Shown here piece by piece: positions 36,805 to 45,901 of a stretch of 64,000 nt of DNA. Made by a program: the position numbers and the translations under genes. Numbering within the stretch: position 1 is the first letter of the stretch; every line of letters starts with the position of its first letter. The notes beneath the pieces are model-generated. The model searched no databases. It was not told where the DNA came from and worked only from the letters and a program-made list of their open reading frames with translations. The stretch comes from Sphingomonas sp. (GTDB lineage Bacteria; Pseudomonadota; Alphaproteobacteria; Sphingomonadales; Sphingomonadaceae), in assembly GCF_025362505.1 (NCBI RefSeq), contig NZ_JANYGG010000135.1, positions 18,017-82,016 on the forward strand, written 5' to 3'.

Positions 36805-37848
36805 TCAAGGACGGCGGAGCGACAGTGCGGCGAGCGTGAAGCCCGGCCCGAGCGCGGTCATCAGCGTGCGGCCCGGGAGCCCGCGCTCGATCAGCTTTTG
36901 GAGCACGAACAGCACCGTCGGCGCGCTCATGTTGCCATGCTCGCGCAGCACCTCGCGCTCGAGGTCGAGGGTGCCGGTCTGGAGGCCGAGCGCACTCTCC
37001 ATCGCGGTCAATACCTTGGCCCCGCCGGGGTGGCTGCACAGCCGGTCGAAGTCGGCGAAGCTCATGCCCATGCTGGCGAGGATCGAGTCGAGGCCGGCAG
37101 AGAGGTTTGCCTCGAGGAATGGGGGAATTGCGCGGTCGAACACGACTGCGAGCCCCGGATCCTCGACCCGCCAGCCCATGATGCCGAGCGTGTCGGGCCA
37201 AAGGCGTTCGCCCGAGCCTTCGACAAAGGCGATCGCATCACCATCGGTCGAGATCACCGCAGCGGCCGACCCGTCGCCGAACAAGGCGGTGGCGACGATC
37301 GCGGCGGGGTCGTCGCTGTCGAGGCGGATCGAGATCGAGCAGGTCTCGACCGTGACGAACAGCCAGCGGCTGCCCGGATCGGCGGCGGCGAGGCGGGCGG
37401 CGGTGGCGAGACCGGACACGCCTCCGGCGCAACCAAGCCCGAAGATCGGCACGCGGCGGATATCGGGTCGAAGTCCGAGCGCCTTGGCGTTGCGCGCTTC
37501 GAGGCTCGGCGTGGCGATGCCGGTGGTCGACACCGCGATGACCCCGTCGATGTCGCTCGGCTGAAGGCCGGCCCGCTCGATCGCGCCGCGCGCCGCCTCG
37601 ATGAACAGTGCGTCGGCGGCGGCGAGATAGGTCCGGTTGCGTTCGCTCCAGCCGTGGTTTTCGCCATACCAGACGAGCGGCGCGACCAGTTGGCGCTCGT
37701 CGATTTCGGCATTGTCGAACACGCCGGATAGGCGGTCGAACAGCGCCTTCCGGCCGGCGAACAGCGCGCGGCCGGTTGCCTTCGCCTCCGCCTGGCTGAC
37801 AGGGAAGGGCGGGACGGCGGTCGCGAGGGACAAAAGGGAAGCGGTCAG
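36805..37848 (-). CDS. Type III polyketide synthase (chalcone/stilbene synthase family)
   Basis: A thiolase-fold enzyme of about 347 residues that extends an acyl-CoA starter with malonyl-CoA. The catalytic triad is intact: Cys in 'FGLGCAGGVSGL', His in 'LCSHPGGAKVL' and Asn in 'HGNMSAPTVLF'. Partnered by an ICMT-like methyltransferase, it probably makes alkylpyrones or alkylresorcinols for the membrane. The start is unclear because no ATG fits. CTG at 37848 has GAAAGA six bases upstream; TTG at 37833 or a GTG near 37905, which would run into the divergent dehydrogenase gene, are alternatives. Confidence 0.9.
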   Translation of the reverse strand: MTASLLSLATAVPPFPVSQAEAKATGRALFAGRKALFDRLSGVFDNAEIDERQLVAPLVWYGENHGWSERNRTYLAAADALFIEAARGAIERAGLQPSDIDGVIAVSTTGIATPSLEARNAKALGLRPDIRRVPIFGLGCAGGVSGLATAARLAAADPGSRWLFVTVETCSISIRLDSDDPAAIVATALFGDGSAAAVISTDGDAIAFVEGSGERLWPDTLGIMGWRVEDPGLAVVFDRAIPPFLEANLSAGLDSILASMGMSFADFDRLCSHPGGAKVLTAMESALGLQTGTLDLEREVLREHGNMSAPTVLFVLQKLIERGLPGRTLMTALGPGFTLAALSLRRP

Positions 37849-37897
37849 CTTGAATCTTTCAAAGGGCCAGATCAGTAACGGCCAAGGGAGACATTGG

Positions 37898-39115
37898 ATG
37901 CAACGCACTTCATTGCAAGCGCTTATACTCGTTCCAGCGCTAGCCGCCTGCACGGCCGGCCCCGCCGCCACGACTTTGCCCAGGCCGTTCGTCGCGACCG
38001 AGATCGCGAAGTTCGATTCGCCGTTCGGAATGGCGTTCCTTCCCGATGGTTCGGCGCTCATTACCGAGAAGGCGGGGAAGCTCAAATGGTGGCGCGCCGG
38101 GCAGCCGATTGGCGATGTCGCCGGAGTACCGACGGTAGCCAACGTCGATCAGGGCGGGTTGCTTGGGGTCGCCTTGTCGCCGCTTTTTGCCACCGACCGG
38201 CTGGTGTATCTGACCTATTCGGAGCGCTCGGCGACGGGCGGCAGCGGACTGGCGCTCGCGCGTGGTGCACTCGCGCCGGACGGCTCGCGGCTGACCGACG
38301 TGCGCGTGCTGTGGCACGACCCGCAGGGCGGCGAGGGCGGACAATTTGGCGCCGCGATTGCCTTCGCTCCCGACGGCAAATCGCTGTTCCTGAGCTCGGG
38401 CGAGCGCCAGCGCTTTACCCCGGCGCAGGACCCAAACCAGCCGCTGGGCAAGATTCTCCACCTCACCCTCGACGGCCAGCCGGCACTGGACAATCCGGAC
38501 GCGGGTAAGCTCGGTGCGACAACAACGTCGATCACTACCCCGCCCGACAATAGCGGCGCGGCGAAAAGTGCGGATGGTCGCCCGTTCCGCTGGACCACCC
38601 TCAACCGCACCCCCGGCGAGACGTGGAGCACGGGCTACCGCAACCCCTATGGCCTCGCATTCGACGCCGACGGACGGCTGTGGGAGAGCGAGATGGGGCC
38701 GCAGGGCGGGGATGAGGTCAACCTCGTCAAGTCGGGGCGAAACTATGCCTGGCCCGATGCCTCCAACGGCAGCAATTACGACGACACGGATATCCCCGAT
38801 CACAAGCCGGGCGATGGCTACGAACCGCCGAAAGTCTGGTGGAACCCGTCTATCTCGCCCGGCGGGCTGATGATTTATCGTGGCGGCAAATGGCCGCAGT
38901 GGAAGGGCGATGCGTTCGTTCCGGCGCTGTCGGCCCAAGCGCTGATCCGCGTCGATCTCGACGGCGACAGCGCGACCAAGGCCGAGCAGTGGAACATGGA
39001 CAACCGCATTCGCGCCGTGGCCCAATCGCCTGCGGGAGACATCTACTTGCTCGAGGACGGCGACGGGGCGCGGCTGCTGCGGCTCGATCCGGCGAAGCCT
39101 CAGGCGCGGCGGTAG
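37898..39115 (+). CDS. PQQ-dependent sugar dehydrogenase family lipoprotein
   Basis: A 405-residue exported protein of the soluble glucose/sorbosone dehydrogenase (YliI/Asd) beta-propeller family. The signal peptide ends in the lipobox LAA-C near residue 21. Blocks are 'SPFGMAFLPDGSALITEKAGKL', 'DQGGLLGVALSP', 'GGQFGAAIAFAPDG', 'GYRNPYGLAFDADGRLWESEMGPQGGDEVNLVKSGRNYAWP' and 'SISPGGLMIY'. It probably oxidises an aldose at the periplasmic face of a membrane. Ribosome site AAGGGAG precedes the ATG. Its 3' end overlaps the convergent trmB by 16 bp. Confidence 0.9.
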   Translation: MQRTSLQALILVPALAACTAGPAATTLPRPFVATEIAKFDSPFGMAFLPDGSALITEKAGKLKWWRAGQPIGDVAGVPTVANVDQGGLLGVALSPLFATDRLVYLTYSERSATGGSGLALARGALAPDGSRLTDVRVLWHDPQGGEGGQFGAAIAFAPDGKSLFLSSGERQRFTPAQDPNQPLGKILHLTLDGQPALDNPDAGKLGATTTSITTPPDNSGAAKSADGRPFRWTTLNRTPGETWSTGYRNPYGLAFDADGRLWESEMGPQGGDEVNLVKSGRNYAWPDASNGSNYDDTDIPDHKPGDGYEPPKVWWNPSISPGGLMIYRGGKWPQWKGDAFVPALSAQALIRVDLDGDSATKAEQWNMDNRIRAVAQSPAGDIYLLEDGDGARLLRLDPAKPQARR

Positions 39116-39795
39116 CGCAGATAGTAAGGCCGTCGTCCCTCCCGCCGCGACTTGGCGCCGTAGCGGGTTTCGATCCAGCCACCGGGGGGATTTAGGAAGT
39201 CCGACGGCTGCTCGCCGAGCCATTCGAACGTGGCGGCGTGGCGCTGCATGACCATCAGCGACCAGTCGAGATAGACCGGATGGTCGGTAGCGAGGCGGAA
39301 CTCGCCGCCGGGCGTCAACTTTGCCGCGATGAGGCTGAGCGGGCCGTCGTTGACCATGCGGCGCTTGGCGTGGCGCGCCTTGGGCCAGGGGTCGGGGTGG
39401 AGCAGGTAGACGAAACTCAGCGCCCCGTTGGGGATGCGGGCAAGCACCTCGAGCGCGTCGCCCATGTGGAGGCGGACGTTGGCTAGGCGCCGATCACGGA
39501 TGTGGGCGAGGGCGGTGGCGACGCCGTTGAGAAACGGCTCGCAGCCGATGAAGCCGTGGTCGGGGAGGAGGTCGGCGCGGTGCGCGAGGTGCTCGCCGCC
39601 GCCGAAGCCGATCTCGACATGGAGCGGGCGCTGATCACCAAACAGGCGGTTCGCGGTGATCTCGCCCTCGTCCGGGACCGAAATCGCGGGAAGCAGGGTC
39701 TCAATCAGCTCGGCCTGGCCCGTGCGCAGCTTGTGCCCGCTCGACCGGCCGTAAAGGCGGTTGATCGTCAGCGGGTCGCCAGGCTTCACCAACAT
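39100..39795 (-). CDS. trmB: tRNA (guanine(46)-N7)-methyltransferase
   Basis: A 231-residue SAM enzyme that methylates G46 of tRNA. It contains 'LHVEIGFGGGEHLAHRA', 'FIGCEPFLNGVATALAHI' and the diagnostic 'VYLLHPDPWPKARHAKRR'. The ATG at 39795 overlaps the lnt stop as TGATG; a longer frame from 39945 lies inside lnt and is rejected. Confidence 0.95.
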   Translation of the reverse strand: MLVKPGDPLTINRLYGRSSGHKLRTGQAELIETLLPAISVPDEGEITANRLFGDQRPLHVEIGFGGGEHLAHRADLLPDHGFIGCEPFLNGVATALAHIRDRRLANVRLHMGDALEVLARIPNGALSFVYLLHPDPWPKARHAKRRMVNDGPLSLIAAKLTPGGEFRLATDHPVYLDWSLMVMQRHAATFEWLGEQPSDFLNPPGGWIETRYGAKSRREGRRPYYLRYRRA

Positions 39796-41300
39796 CACTT
39801 GGCGATCGGTTCGCGGCCCCGCCACAGCGCGATCAGCAGCAGGGCGAAGGCGAACAGCAGCGGCAGCCAGTTGCCGAGCATGGCGAACGGGGTGGCGGCG
39901 CGCGCGGCGGGGATACGCGCATCGATCTCGCCCGGCTCGCGCCACGGCAGCGAGTGGAGCAGGCGGCCGTCGGCGTCGACCAGCGCGCTGATTCCGGTCG
40001 GGGTCGAACGGATCACGGGGATGCCCTCCTCGGCGGCGCGCAGCCTCGCCTGGGCGAGGTGCTGCGGCGGGCCCCAGCGGCCGAACCAGGCGTCGTTCGA
40101 CGGGTTGAACAGGAAATCGGGACGGTGCGCGCGGTCGACCACTTCACCCGAGAAGATGATCTCGTAGCAGATCTGCACCCCCATCTTGCCGAAGCTCGGC
40201 AGGTCGAGGGTGCGCGGGCCGGGGCCGGCGTCGAAGTCGACATCGCCCGGGGCGAGACGCGACAGGCCGATCGCCGACAGGATCGGGCGCATCGGGAGGT
40301 ATTCACCATAGGGGACGAGGTGCGCCTTGTCGTAGCGGCCGATCAGGCGGCCGGTCGGGTCGAGCAGGAACAGGCTGTTGCGCACACCGGCGGCGGTCTG
40401 GCCATCGACCGAGCGGACGCCGAGCCCGCCGGTAGCGAGCAGGTCGTGGGGCCCAAGCGCGCGGATGATCGCCTGGCGCTGGTTTGCGACGAGTGGGGCG
40501 GCGCCCAGTCGATTGTCTTCGAGCGGCGCGGTCACCGCGGCTTCGGGCCACAGCAGCAGGCGGGGCTCGGTCGAGGGGGCGCCCGACAGGCCGAGCAGGC
40601 GCGCTTCGGAGATCTCGGTCGCGCCGGGGCGCCATTTGACCTCCTGGCCGATGTTCGGCTGGACGATCCGCACCGCCGGCCCGCTTCTTGTGGGCGCGAA
40701 CGGCAGGAGTAGCGAGGCCATGCCGACGACCGCAACTGGAAGCAGCGCGAATGCGGCGTCGCGCAGGTGGCGCATCGCGAGCCAGATCGCGCCGCCGAGG
40801 AGCACCGTCAGCCCCGACAGGCCGTAGGTTCCGATCAGGCCGGTCGACCGGCGCAGCGGCGTGTCGACCAGCGCGACGCCAACCGGGTTCCACGCGAAAC
40901 CGGTAAAGATCCCGGCGCGCAAATATTCGCACGCGATCCAGCCGGCGGCGAGCGCGAACACGAGCGCGAGCGGGTTACGCCGCCCGATCCGCCACGCGAG
41001 CCCGGTGGCGAGCATCGGATAGACAGCGAGGTAGAGCGAGAGGAGGAACACCGCGAGCCAGCCGAGCCAGGCCGGCATTGCCGCCTGGTAAGTGAAGCTG
41101 GTCGCGATCCAGTTGAGGCCGACGCAGAACTGGCCAAGCCCGAAGCCCCAGCCGAGCGCCAATGCCGAACGCATCCGCGGCGCGCTGGCGACGAGCCCGG
41201 CGAGCAGCGCGAACGCGAGCGGCATCAGCGGACCCAGGGCGAACGGTTCGAATGCGAAGGCGGACAGCGCGCCCGCAAGGAGCGCCACGAGAAACTTCAT
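39795..41300 (-). CDS. lnt: Apolipoprotein N-acyltransferase
   Basis: A 501-residue inner-membrane enzyme completing lipoprotein maturation. About seven TM helices are followed by a nitrilase-like periplasmic domain with the Glu-Lys-Cys triad in 'LLLWPEAAV', 'GRYDKAHLVPYGEYLPMR' and 'MGVQICYEIIFSGEV'. Two consecutive ATGs exist; the second (41300) is better spaced from AGGCGGA. Its usual upstream partner corC now lies on the far side of an inserted rightward gene. Confidence 0.95.
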   Translation of the reverse strand: MKFLVALLAGALSAFAFEPFALGPLMPLAFALLAGLVASAPRMRSALALGWGFGLGQFCVGLNWIATSFTYQAAMPAWLGWLAVFLLSLYLAVYPMLATGLAWRIGRRNPLALVFALAAGWIACEYLRAGIFTGFAWNPVGVALVDTPLRRSTGLIGTYGLSGLTVLLGGAIWLAMRHLRDAAFALLPVAVVGMASLLLPFAPTRSGPAVRIVQPNIGQEVKWRPGATEISEARLLGLSGAPSTEPRLLLWPEAAVTAPLEDNRLGAAPLVANQRQAIIRALGPHDLLATGGLGVRSVDGQTAAGVRNSLFLLDPTGRLIGRYDKAHLVPYGEYLPMRPILSAIGLSRLAPGDVDFDAGPGPRTLDLPSFGKMGVQICYEIIFSGEVVDRAHRPDFLFNPSNDAWFGRWGPPQHLAQARLRAAEEGIPVIRSTPTGISALVDADGRLLHSLPWREPGEIDARIPAARAATPFAMLGNWLPLLFAFALLLIALWRGREPIAK

Positions 41301-41369
41301 CATTCCGCCTAAGCAAATTCGGGCCAAGTAGGAAAATATTTTCGCAAGCACGTCGGGGGACGAACGATC

Positions 41370-41453
41370 ATGGCGTGGCACATGGCTCTTGTCGCGCTCG
41401 CCGGGACCTTGCCGTACATTGGCATTTTGCTTGCGCTCGCCGGGTCAGGCTGA
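41370..41453 (+). CDS. Tiny hydrophobic ORF upstream of the TIR gene (27 aa)
   Basis: ATG at 41370 follows a strong GGGGGA (41355-41360). It encodes 27 residues, MAWHMALVALAGTLPY then IGILLALAGSG, which could form one membrane helix. It ends 34 bp before the TIR gene and points the same way. An A/T palindrome AAAATATTTT (41333-41342) upstream may mark the shared promoter. It may be a small membrane partner of the TIR protein or a leader peptide; expression is unproven. Confidence 0.42.
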   Translation: MAWHMALVALAGTLPYIGILLALAGSG

Positions 41454-41487
41454 TCTACACGATGAGAGAAACGAGGTCTTTCGGCGC

Positions 41488-43272
41488 ATGTCGGATATAT
41501 TCGTGTCCTACGCTCGTTCGACCGAGCGCCAGGCGCAGCAGGTTGCCGAGGCGTTACGCGTGCTCGGCTATGCGGTGTGGCGCGACGACGAACTCCCCGC
41601 GCACCGGGCCTATGGCGAAGTCATCGAGGAACGGTTGCGCTCCGCCAAGGCGGTGGTGGTCATCTGGTCGGCTGACGCAGCGCGCTCCCAATGGGTCCGC
41701 GCCGAAGCTGACGTCGCGCGCGAGGCAGGGACGCTGGTCCAGGTCAGCGTCGATGGGACGATGCCGCCGATCCCGTTCAACCAGATCCAGTGCGCCGACC
41801 TCAATGGCTGGTCGGGCGACACCGAAACCGCCGGCTGGGCCAAGATCGTGTCTAGCGTCGGCTCGCTGGTCGGCGACGCCCGACCGGTTGCCGAAGCCGA
41901 GCGGCCCAGTGCCCCTGCCAAACGCGTGGCGATCTGCGTCCTGCCGTTCATCAACATGAGCGGCGATGCCGAGCAGGAATATTTCAGCGACGGGATCAGC
42001 GAGGACATCATCACCGACCTGTCGAAGGTGTCGGCGCTGTCGGTCGTCGCGCGAAACACGTCGTTCACCTACAAGGGCCGGGTCGCCGACGTGAAGGAAG
42101 TCGCGCGCGAGCTCGGCGTGACCCATGTCCTGGAAGGCAGCGTGCGCAAGGCCGGCGGGCGGGTGCGGATCAACGCCCAGCTGATTGATGGCGAGGCCGG
42201 TGACCATGTCTGGGCCGACCGCTACGACCGCGACCTCGACGACATCTTCGCGATTCAGGACGAGATTTCCAAGGCAATCGTCGGGGCGCTGCGCCTCAAA
42301 TTACTGCCGAAGGAAAAGAAGGCGATCGAGCATCGCGGGACATCGAGCGTGGAGGCCTACAACCTCTATCTGATGGCGCGCCAGCACTGGATCAGCGGCA
42401 ATGATGGCGACAGCCGGCGCGACGAGGTCGTGGTGCGGATATGTCGCCAGGCGACGACGATCGACGCCGATTACGGCAAGGCATGGGCGCTGATGGCGCT
42501 GGCGCAGACCGAATTACGCTTCCGCCACGACCGGATCGACGAGGATGGACTGGCCTCGGCCGAGCGCGCGCTGCGGCTCGATCCGACGCTGGCGGAGGCG
42601 CATTGCATCAAGGCGCGCTACCTCGCCAGCCAGGACGGCCGCTACGACGATGCCATCCGCCAAATCGAAATCGCGATCGGCTTGGCGCCCAATTCGTGGG
42701 AAGTGAACAAGGAAGCGGCGAGGTTGCTGTTCAGCCGCGGCGACTCGAAGGGGGCAGTGCCCTATTTCGAAAAAGCCACCGAGCTGATGGAAAGCGATTA
42801 TCACGCGCCGGGCATGTTGCAGACCTGCTATAACGCGCTGGGCGATACGGAGGGCATGCGCCGGTCGGCGGAGAAATCCCTCTCCCGAATCGAAAAGGCG
42901 TTGGCGCAGGATCCGACCAACGGCGCGGCCCTGGGCTTCGGCGCCGTAGCGCTCTCCGCGTTGGGCGATGGCGAGCGGGCGCGCGAATGGATCAACCGCG
43001 CGATGCTGTTCGCGCCCGAAAACCTCACGATGCGCTATAACCTTGTCTGCGCGCTGACCGTCAATCTTGGCGATTACGACGGTGCGCTCGACCTGCTCGA
43101 AACGTTCATCAATAAGATGAACGCGATGCTGGTGACCCATTTGCAAGTCGATCCGGACATTGATCGGCTGCGCGACAAGCCGCGCTTCGTGAGAATGCTC
43201 GCCGAGGCGAAGGAGCGGCTGGCCGCGGCCGCCGCTGCCGAAGTTCCCAACGAGATGCCGCGCGCGGTGTGA
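41488..43272 (+). CDS. TIR domain-TolB-like-TPR protein
   Basis: A 594-residue three-part protein. Residues 1-130 form a TIR domain: 'DIFVSYARSTERQAQQVAEALRVLGYAVWRDDELPAHRAY', then 'SAKAVVVIWSADAARSQWVRAEADVA', where Glu73 in W-x3-E corresponds to the catalytic Glu of NADase TIRs. Residues 146-295 form the TolB-N/FlgO-like domain found in bacterial adenylate-cyclase-like proteins ('VLPFINMSGDAEQEYFSDGISEDIITDLSK', 'HVLEGSVRKAGGRVRINAQLID', 'HVWADRYDRDL'). The remainder holds TPR-like helical repeats. There is no signal peptide. The gene sits between lnt and corC on the opposite strand. It may bind or cleave NAD(P), or act only as a scaffold; both are inferences. Confidence 0.88.
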   Translation: MSDIFVSYARSTERQAQQVAEALRVLGYAVWRDDELPAHRAYGEVIEERLRSAKAVVVIWSADAARSQWVRAEADVAREAGTLVQVSVDGTMPPIPFNQIQCADLNGWSGDTETAGWAKIVSSVGSLVGDARPVAEAERPSAPAKRVAICVLPFINMSGDAEQEYFSDGISEDIITDLSKVSALSVVARNTSFTYKGRVADVKEVARELGVTHVLEGSVRKAGGRVRINAQLIDGEAGDHVWADRYDRDLDDIFAIQDEISKAIVGALRLKLLPKEKKAIEHRGTSSVEAYNLYLMARQHWISGNDGDSRRDEVVVRICRQATTIDADYGKAWALMALAQTELRFRHDRIDEDGLASAERALRLDPTLAEAHCIKARYLASQDGRYDDAIRQIEIAIGLAPNSWEVNKEAARLLFSRGDSKGAVPYFEKATELMESDYHAPGMLQTCYNALGDTEGMRRSAEKSLSRIEKALAQDPTNGAALGFGAVALSALGDGERAREWINRAMLFAPENLTMRYNLVCALTVNLGDYDGALDLLETFINKMNAMLVTHLQVDPDIDRLRDKPRFVRMLAEAKERLAAAAAAEVPNEMPRAV

Positions 43273-43284
43273 ACCGGCTTCAGA

Positions 43285-44163
43285 TCAGGCTTCGCTGACC
43301 GCGTCGTCGGGGGCGTGAAGGCGCAGGCGGATCATGCGCTTGGTGTCGGCTTCGATCGATTCGATGCGCCAGCCCGAGGGGTGCTCGACGCTTTCGCCCG
43401 GCGGCAGGATTCGGCCGGCAAGCAGGAATGCCAGCCCGCCGAGCGTGTCGATATCGTCCTCGCCCGCGACCAGCCGCTTGTCGACGGTTTCGGCGACTTC
43501 CTCCAATTCGGTGCGCGCGTCGGCTTCCCACAGGCCTTCGTCGAGCAGGATCAAATTGCCGGTCGGTTCCTCGTCATGCTCGTCCTCGATGTCGCCGACG
43601 ATTTCCTCGACGACGTCCTCGATGGTGATCAGCCCTTCGGTCCCGCCGAACTCGTCGACGACGATCGCAAGGTGGGTGCGCTCGGTGCGCATGCGGGCAA
43701 GGAGGTCGAGCACGCCCATCGATTCGGGCACGAACAACGGCGCGCGGAGCAGGCCGGCGATGGTTCGCGGCCGGCCGGGGTTGGCGAGCGCGACGAACAC
43801 GTCCTTGATGTGAATCATGCCGACGACATGGTCGAGGCCTTCGCCGGTGACCGGCAAACGGCTGTGCTCGGCTTCGGCGAAGGCAGCGACCAGTTCGGCA
43901 AAATTGAGCGTCTGCGGCACCGAGACGATGTCGCCGCGGGTAACCGCGACTTCGCCGGCGGTGCGGTCGCCGAAGTGGAGCAGGTTGCGCAGCATCTGGC
44001 GCTCGATCGGAGAAAGATCGCCGCGCTGGGTGGGGACGGTGTCGGCTTCGTCGATCGCGTCCTCGATCTGGTCGCGAAGGCTGGTTTCATGGTCGTCGCC
44101 GAAGATCAGCGCGCGCATGCCGCGCCACAGGCGGGAACCGGGTTCGTCGGGGGGCGAGGCCAT
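43285..44163 (-). CDS. corC: CorC/HlyC-type CBS domain protein
   Basis: A 292-residue cytoplasmic protein with paired CBS domains ('PQTLNFAELVAAFAEAEHSRLPVTGEGLDHVVGMIHIKDVF' and 'VPESMGVLDLLARMRTERTHLAIVVDEFGGTEGLITIEDVVEEIVGDIEDEHD') and a C-terminal CorC_HlyC (transporter-associated) domain with 'GGLAFLLAGRILPPGESVEHPSGWRIESIEADTKRMIRLRL'. It is linked to magnesium/cobalt handling in enterobacteria. It directly follows ybeY with no gap, as part of the phoH-ybeY-corC run. Confidence 0.92.
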   Translation of the reverse strand: MASPPDEPGSRLWRGMRALIFGDDHETSLRDQIEDAIDEADTVPTQRGDLSPIERQMLRNLLHFGDRTAGEVAVTRGDIVSVPQTLNFAELVAAFAEAEHSRLPVTGEGLDHVVGMIHIKDVFVALANPGRPRTIAGLLRAPLFVPESMGVLDLLARMRTERTHLAIVVDEFGGTEGLITIEDVVEEIVGDIEDEHDEEPTGNLILLDEGLWEADARTELEEVAETVDKRLVAGEDDIDTLGGLAFLLAGRILPPGESVEHPSGWRIESIEADTKRMIRLRLHAPDDAVSEA

Positions 44164-44685
44164 CTAGCGGTCGCCCGCATAGGGGTCGGCGATACCGAGG
44201 CGGGCAAGGGCGCGGGTTTCGCGCGCCTCCATGTCCTGCGCCGCGACATCGTCCTGGTGGTCGTAGCCAAGCAAATGGAGCGTCCCGTGGACCATCAGGT
44301 GGGCGGCGTGGGCCTCGATCGGGATCGCCTTGTCGGCGGCCTCGGTCGCGCAGACGGTGTGGGCGAGCACGATATCGCCGAGCATCAGTTCGGGACCGTC
44401 GGCGCTATCGAAGTCCTGGCCGGGGTCGGCCAGCTCGTCGGGCGCGGCCATCGGAAACGACAGCACGTTGGTGGGCTTGTCCTTGCCGCGCCACTGGGCG
44501 TTGAGCGCGCGGACTTCCTCGTCGCTCGTCAGGCGCAGCGCGATCTCGACGGTGCGCCGAGTCGTCGCGAGTTGGGGGAAGGCACTTTCCGCCACGGCAG
44601 CGTGGGTAGCTCGCTCGGCGAGCGGACCCCACGCGATCCTACTATCCCACTCCGCGTCGGCCTCGATTTCGATGTCGAGGATCAT
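44164..44685 (-). CDS. ybeY: Endoribonuclease YbeY / rRNA maturation factor
   Basis: A 173-residue zinc-dependent RNase for 16S rRNA 3' maturation. The zinc motif HxxxHxxxxxH appears as 'HLMVHGTLHLLGYDH', preceded by 'NAQWRGKDKPTNVLSFP' and 'LGDIVLA'. The ATG at 44685 begins the conserved part; the longer frame to 44733 overlaps phoH and is rejected. Confidence 0.95.
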   Translation of the reverse strand: MILDIEIEADAEWDSRIAWGPLAERATHAAVAESAFPQLATTRRTVEIALRLTSDEEVRALNAQWRGKDKPTNVLSFPMAAPDELADPGQDFDSADGPELMLGDIVLAHTVCATEAADKAIPIEAHAAHLMVHGTLHLLGYDHQDDVAAQDMEARETRALARLGIADPYAGDR

Positions 44686-44713
44686 GGCTGATCCTCGAGG
44701 GCGATGCCCAGCA

Positions 44714-45742
44714 TCACGCGCCGGGTCCTTCATAGGCTTCGACGATCTTGCCGACGAGCGGGTGGCGGACGACGTCTTTCGCCGAGAAGCGGATCATCGA
44801 CAGCTTGTCGATCCCTTCCAGTTTCGAGACCGCGTCGTTGAGCCCCGATTCGACGCCGCGCGGCAAGTCGGTCTGGTTGGGATCGCCGCAGATCACCATC
44901 CGGCTACGCATGCCGAAGCGGGTGAGGCACATCTTCATCTGCGGCGCGGTGGTGTTCTGCGCCTCGTCGAGGATGATGAATGCGTCGCTCAATGTACGAC
45001 CGCGCATGAAGGCGATCGGGGCGATCTCGATCTCGCCCGACGCGATGCGCCGCTCGACCTGCTCGGTGGGCAACATGTCGTAGAGCGCGTCGTAGAGCGG
45101 GCGCAGGTAAGGGTCGACCTTCTCCTTCATGTCGCCGGGAAGGAAGCCGAGGCGCTCGCCCGCCTCGACCGCGGGGCGCGACAGGATCAGCCGGTCGACC
45201 TGGCCCGAGATCAGCATCTGCACCGCCTGAGCGACCGCGAGATAGGTCTTGCCGGTGCCCGCCGGCCCGAGCGCGAAGATCATGTCGTCGCGGCCGAGCG
45301 CTTCCATATATTCGGTCTGCACGGCGGACCGGGGCACGATGGTCTTCTTACGCGTGCGGATCATCACCTTGGGCGCGTTGGCGACGTCGGCGGCGATGAT
45401 CCCGTCGAGCGAAGGCTGGTTGGCCATGCCGATCACCGACTCGACCGCGGCGGCATCGACGTCCTGGCCCTTGTCGAGCCGGTCGTAGAGGCCGAGCAGC
45501 ACTTCGCGGGCGCGGGCGGCGGCGTCGGGCTCGCCGTCGATCATCACGCGATTGCCGCGCGCGGAGATATTCACCCCGAGCCGCTGTTCGATCATCACGA
45601 GGTGGCGGTCGTAATCGCCGAACAACGGGCCGAGGAGGAAGGGCTGGTCGAAATCCAGCTCCATCCGCGCCCGACCGAAATTATCCATTTCAGTGGCGGA
45701 CTGACTGGTCGCGGGGGAGAATTCGGGCTTGCGGGGAGCCAT
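44714..45742 (-). CDS. phoH: PhoH family ATPase
   Basis: A 342-residue cytoplasmic P-loop protein. It has an N-terminal KH-like region ('[38 protein letters not shown]'), Walker A '[22 protein letters not shown]', '[34 protein letters not shown]' and the Walker B '[24 protein letters not shown]'. It precedes ybeY, the common partner, and probably works in RNA metabolism. Confidence 0.94.
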   Translation of the reverse strand: MAPRKPEFSPATSQSATEMDNFGRARMELDFDQPFLLGPLFGDYDRHLVMIEQRLGVNISARGNRVMIDGEPDAAARAREVLLGLYDRLDKGQDVDAAAVESVIGMANQPSLDGIIAADVANAPKVMIRTRKKTIVPRSAVQTEYMEALGRDDMIFALGPAGTGKTYLAVAQAVQMLISGQVDRLILSRPAVEAGERLGFLPGDMKEKVDPYLRPLYDALYDMLPTEQVERRIASGEIEIAPIAFMRGRTLSDAFIILDEAQNTTAPQMKMCLTRFGMRSRMVICGDPNQTDLPRGVESGLNDAVSKLEGIDKLSMIRFSAKDVVRHPLVGKIVEAYEGPGA

Positions 45743-45901
45743 CAGGCGGGGTCTCGATTGCGCCTACCGGCCGAAAGGCCTTCAGGCGGCGCCTGCAGTT
45801 GAGCCAAGTGCGGTCGCCTTTCGGATGAGTGGATTCGCTGCCCCATGTCACGCCCAAGATAGAGGCGCGGCGGGGGGACGCAAGGCGCCGCTAAGAAAAG
45901 C

